Source: an uncultured Gemmatimonadota bacterium (GTDB lineage: Bacteria; Gemmatimonadota; Gemmatimonadetes; Gemmatimonadales; GWC2-71-9). Taken from it: a stretch of 17,150 bases of DNA. Each line of letters begins with the position of its first letter. Positions within the stretch are counted from its first letter, which is position 1. Below, one piece after another: positions 16,299-17,150 of this stretch. The stretch spans positions 1-17,150 of the forward strand of contig CAMLHU010000010.1 of assembly GCA_946479825.1 (NCBI GenBank), given 5' to 3'. A program made the position numbers and the translations under genes. Under the pieces are notes generated by a model. It made no database searches and had not been told where the DNA came from. It saw only the letters and a list, made by a program, of their open reading frames with translations.

Positions 16299-17138
16299 TT
16301 GCCGCCGGCGCGGCGGGCAGCAGAGCCTTCCCCGCCGCCACGCCGGTTCGCCGAGATCGATCGCGATCCACGAGAATATCTGCAGCTGCCGCCGCTCGAT
16401 CAGGGCCCGCTTTCGCTCCTGACCGACGCTTCGTTGCCGCAGCGCGCGTCGATCGCCGGACGCCGCCAGAGCGTCCCTGTCGCTGCGGTGCCACCGCTCA
16501 AGCCGGGTCTGGACCGTCTCCAGCTCAGCAGCTGGGCGCTGTTGCGCAGTCAGCAGAGCGGCCTTGCCGGCTCCCGTTCGCTCGCCACCGGCGGGCAGCT
16601 CGGCGCCAGCCAGGCCGGCGCTCGGCTCGTCTATAATTTCAATCGCCAGCTGGCGGTTACGGCCCGCGCCAGCTCCGAGGTCGGGCGTCGTGGCGGCGAA
16701 ATCGCGGCCGGCGTCCGAGTCCGCCCACTCGCCAACATCCCGGTCTGGCTGACTGCGGAGCGGCGGCAGGCGATCGGGCGCTATGGCGGCGGCCGCAGCG
16801 CTTTCGCCTTGTTCCTCGAGGGCGGGATCTATGAACAGCCGCTACCGTGGCGCTTCACCCTCGACGGGTACCTCCAGGGTGGCGTCGTCGGGTTCAAGAG
16901 CCGCGACCTGTTCGTTGACGGGGGCTTCGCCGTCACCCGCCCGGTGTACCGGCAATTCTCGGCCGGCTTCGGAGTCTGGGGCGGCGCGCAGCCCGGCCTC
17001 TATCGCGTCGACGCCGGCCCGCGCTTGACGATGCAGGTGCGCCGCAACGTCAAGGTGCACCTCGACTGGCGCCAGCGCCTCGCCGGCAATGCACGGCCCG
17101 GCTCCGGCCCGACGCTCACGCTCGCCGGGGATTTCTAA
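16269..17138 (+). CDS. Outer-membrane-like protein of sphingomonad type, C-terminal part (5' end lost at junction)
   Basis: This is the only supported plus-strand gene. From about 16,275 the product starts in mid-protein with a Pro-rich region ([18 protein letters not shown]). It then has SSWALLRSQQSGLAGSRS, LGASQAGARLVYNFNR and alternating strands such as ALFLEGGIYEQ, GYLQGGVVGFKSRDLFVDGG, GAQPGLYRVDAGPRL and the end SGPTLTLAGDF. The final Phe and amphipathic strands suggest a beta-barrel-like outer membrane protein. I recognise the phrasing as that of uncharacterised proteins from sphingomonads, from memory, not by search. The ATG at 16269 is probably a chance codon at the join. Codons are less GC-rich than to the left. 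Confidence 0.7.
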   Translation: MRPGISAVYQLPPARRAAEPSPPPRRFAEIDRDPREYLQLPPLDQGPLSLLTDASLPQRASIAGRRQSVPVAAVPPLKPGLDRLQLSSWALLRSQQSGLAGSRSLATGGQLGASQAGARLVYNFNRQLAVTARASSEVGRRGGEIAAGVRVRPLANIPVWLTAERRQAIGRYGGGRSAFALFLEGGIYEQPLPWRFTLDGYLQGGVVGFKSRDLFVDGGFAVTRPVYRQFSAGFGVWGGAQPGLYRVDAGPRLTMQVRRNVKVHLDWRQRLAGNARPGSGPTLTLAGDF

Positions 17139-17150
17139 CGAAGCGAAGTT

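Overview
The window is very GC-rich and almost entirely coding. From base 1 to about 16,265 every supported gene lies on the minus strand. Signal peptides ending in LAAQ, a TonB receptor with an N-terminal carboxypeptidase-regulatory-like domain, and the gene set together suggest a high-GC Gemmatimonadota-like bacterium. That assignment is inferred from style and content, not from a marker gene. The long open frames on the plus strand are GC-driven shadows of minus-strand genes.

Layout in transcription order on the minus strand (right to left). (1) ribH (N-terminally broken), nusB and a GT4 glycosyltransferase. (2) A phosphotransferase cassette: raiA/hpf, hprK, mannose-family EIIA, EIIB, EIIC, EIID, HPr and enzyme I. 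HPr carries both His15 and Ser46, so it can serve phosphotransfer and HprK regulation. (3) metK, a bifunctional nuclease (DUF151) gene and an unrecognised single-pass membrane protein. (4) A cobalamin riboswitch followed by a vitamin B12 uptake operon: btuF, btuC, btuD, a btuB-like TonB receptor, and a beta-propeller lipoprotein that runs off the left edge.

Neighbouring genes overlap at ATGA, GTGA or TGATG junctions nearly throughout, so translational coupling is likely within each block. The B12 operon covers the whole route: surface lipoprotein and TonB receptor at the outer membrane, BtuF in the periplasm, BtuC/BtuD at the inner membrane, all under one B12-sensing RNA. The propeller lipoprotein occupies the place that BtuG has in Bacteroidota and is the most interesting functional candidate here.

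At about 16,255-16,280 the sequence changes character. RibH loses its N-terminal third, and from there to the right end the plus strand encodes the C-terminal part of an outer-membrane-like protein resembling a family I know from sphingomonads. The simplest reading is a chimeric assembly join inside ribH; a genuine insertion or transfer is possible but less likely. No tRNA, rRNA, CRISPR array, insertion sequence or phage gene was seen.
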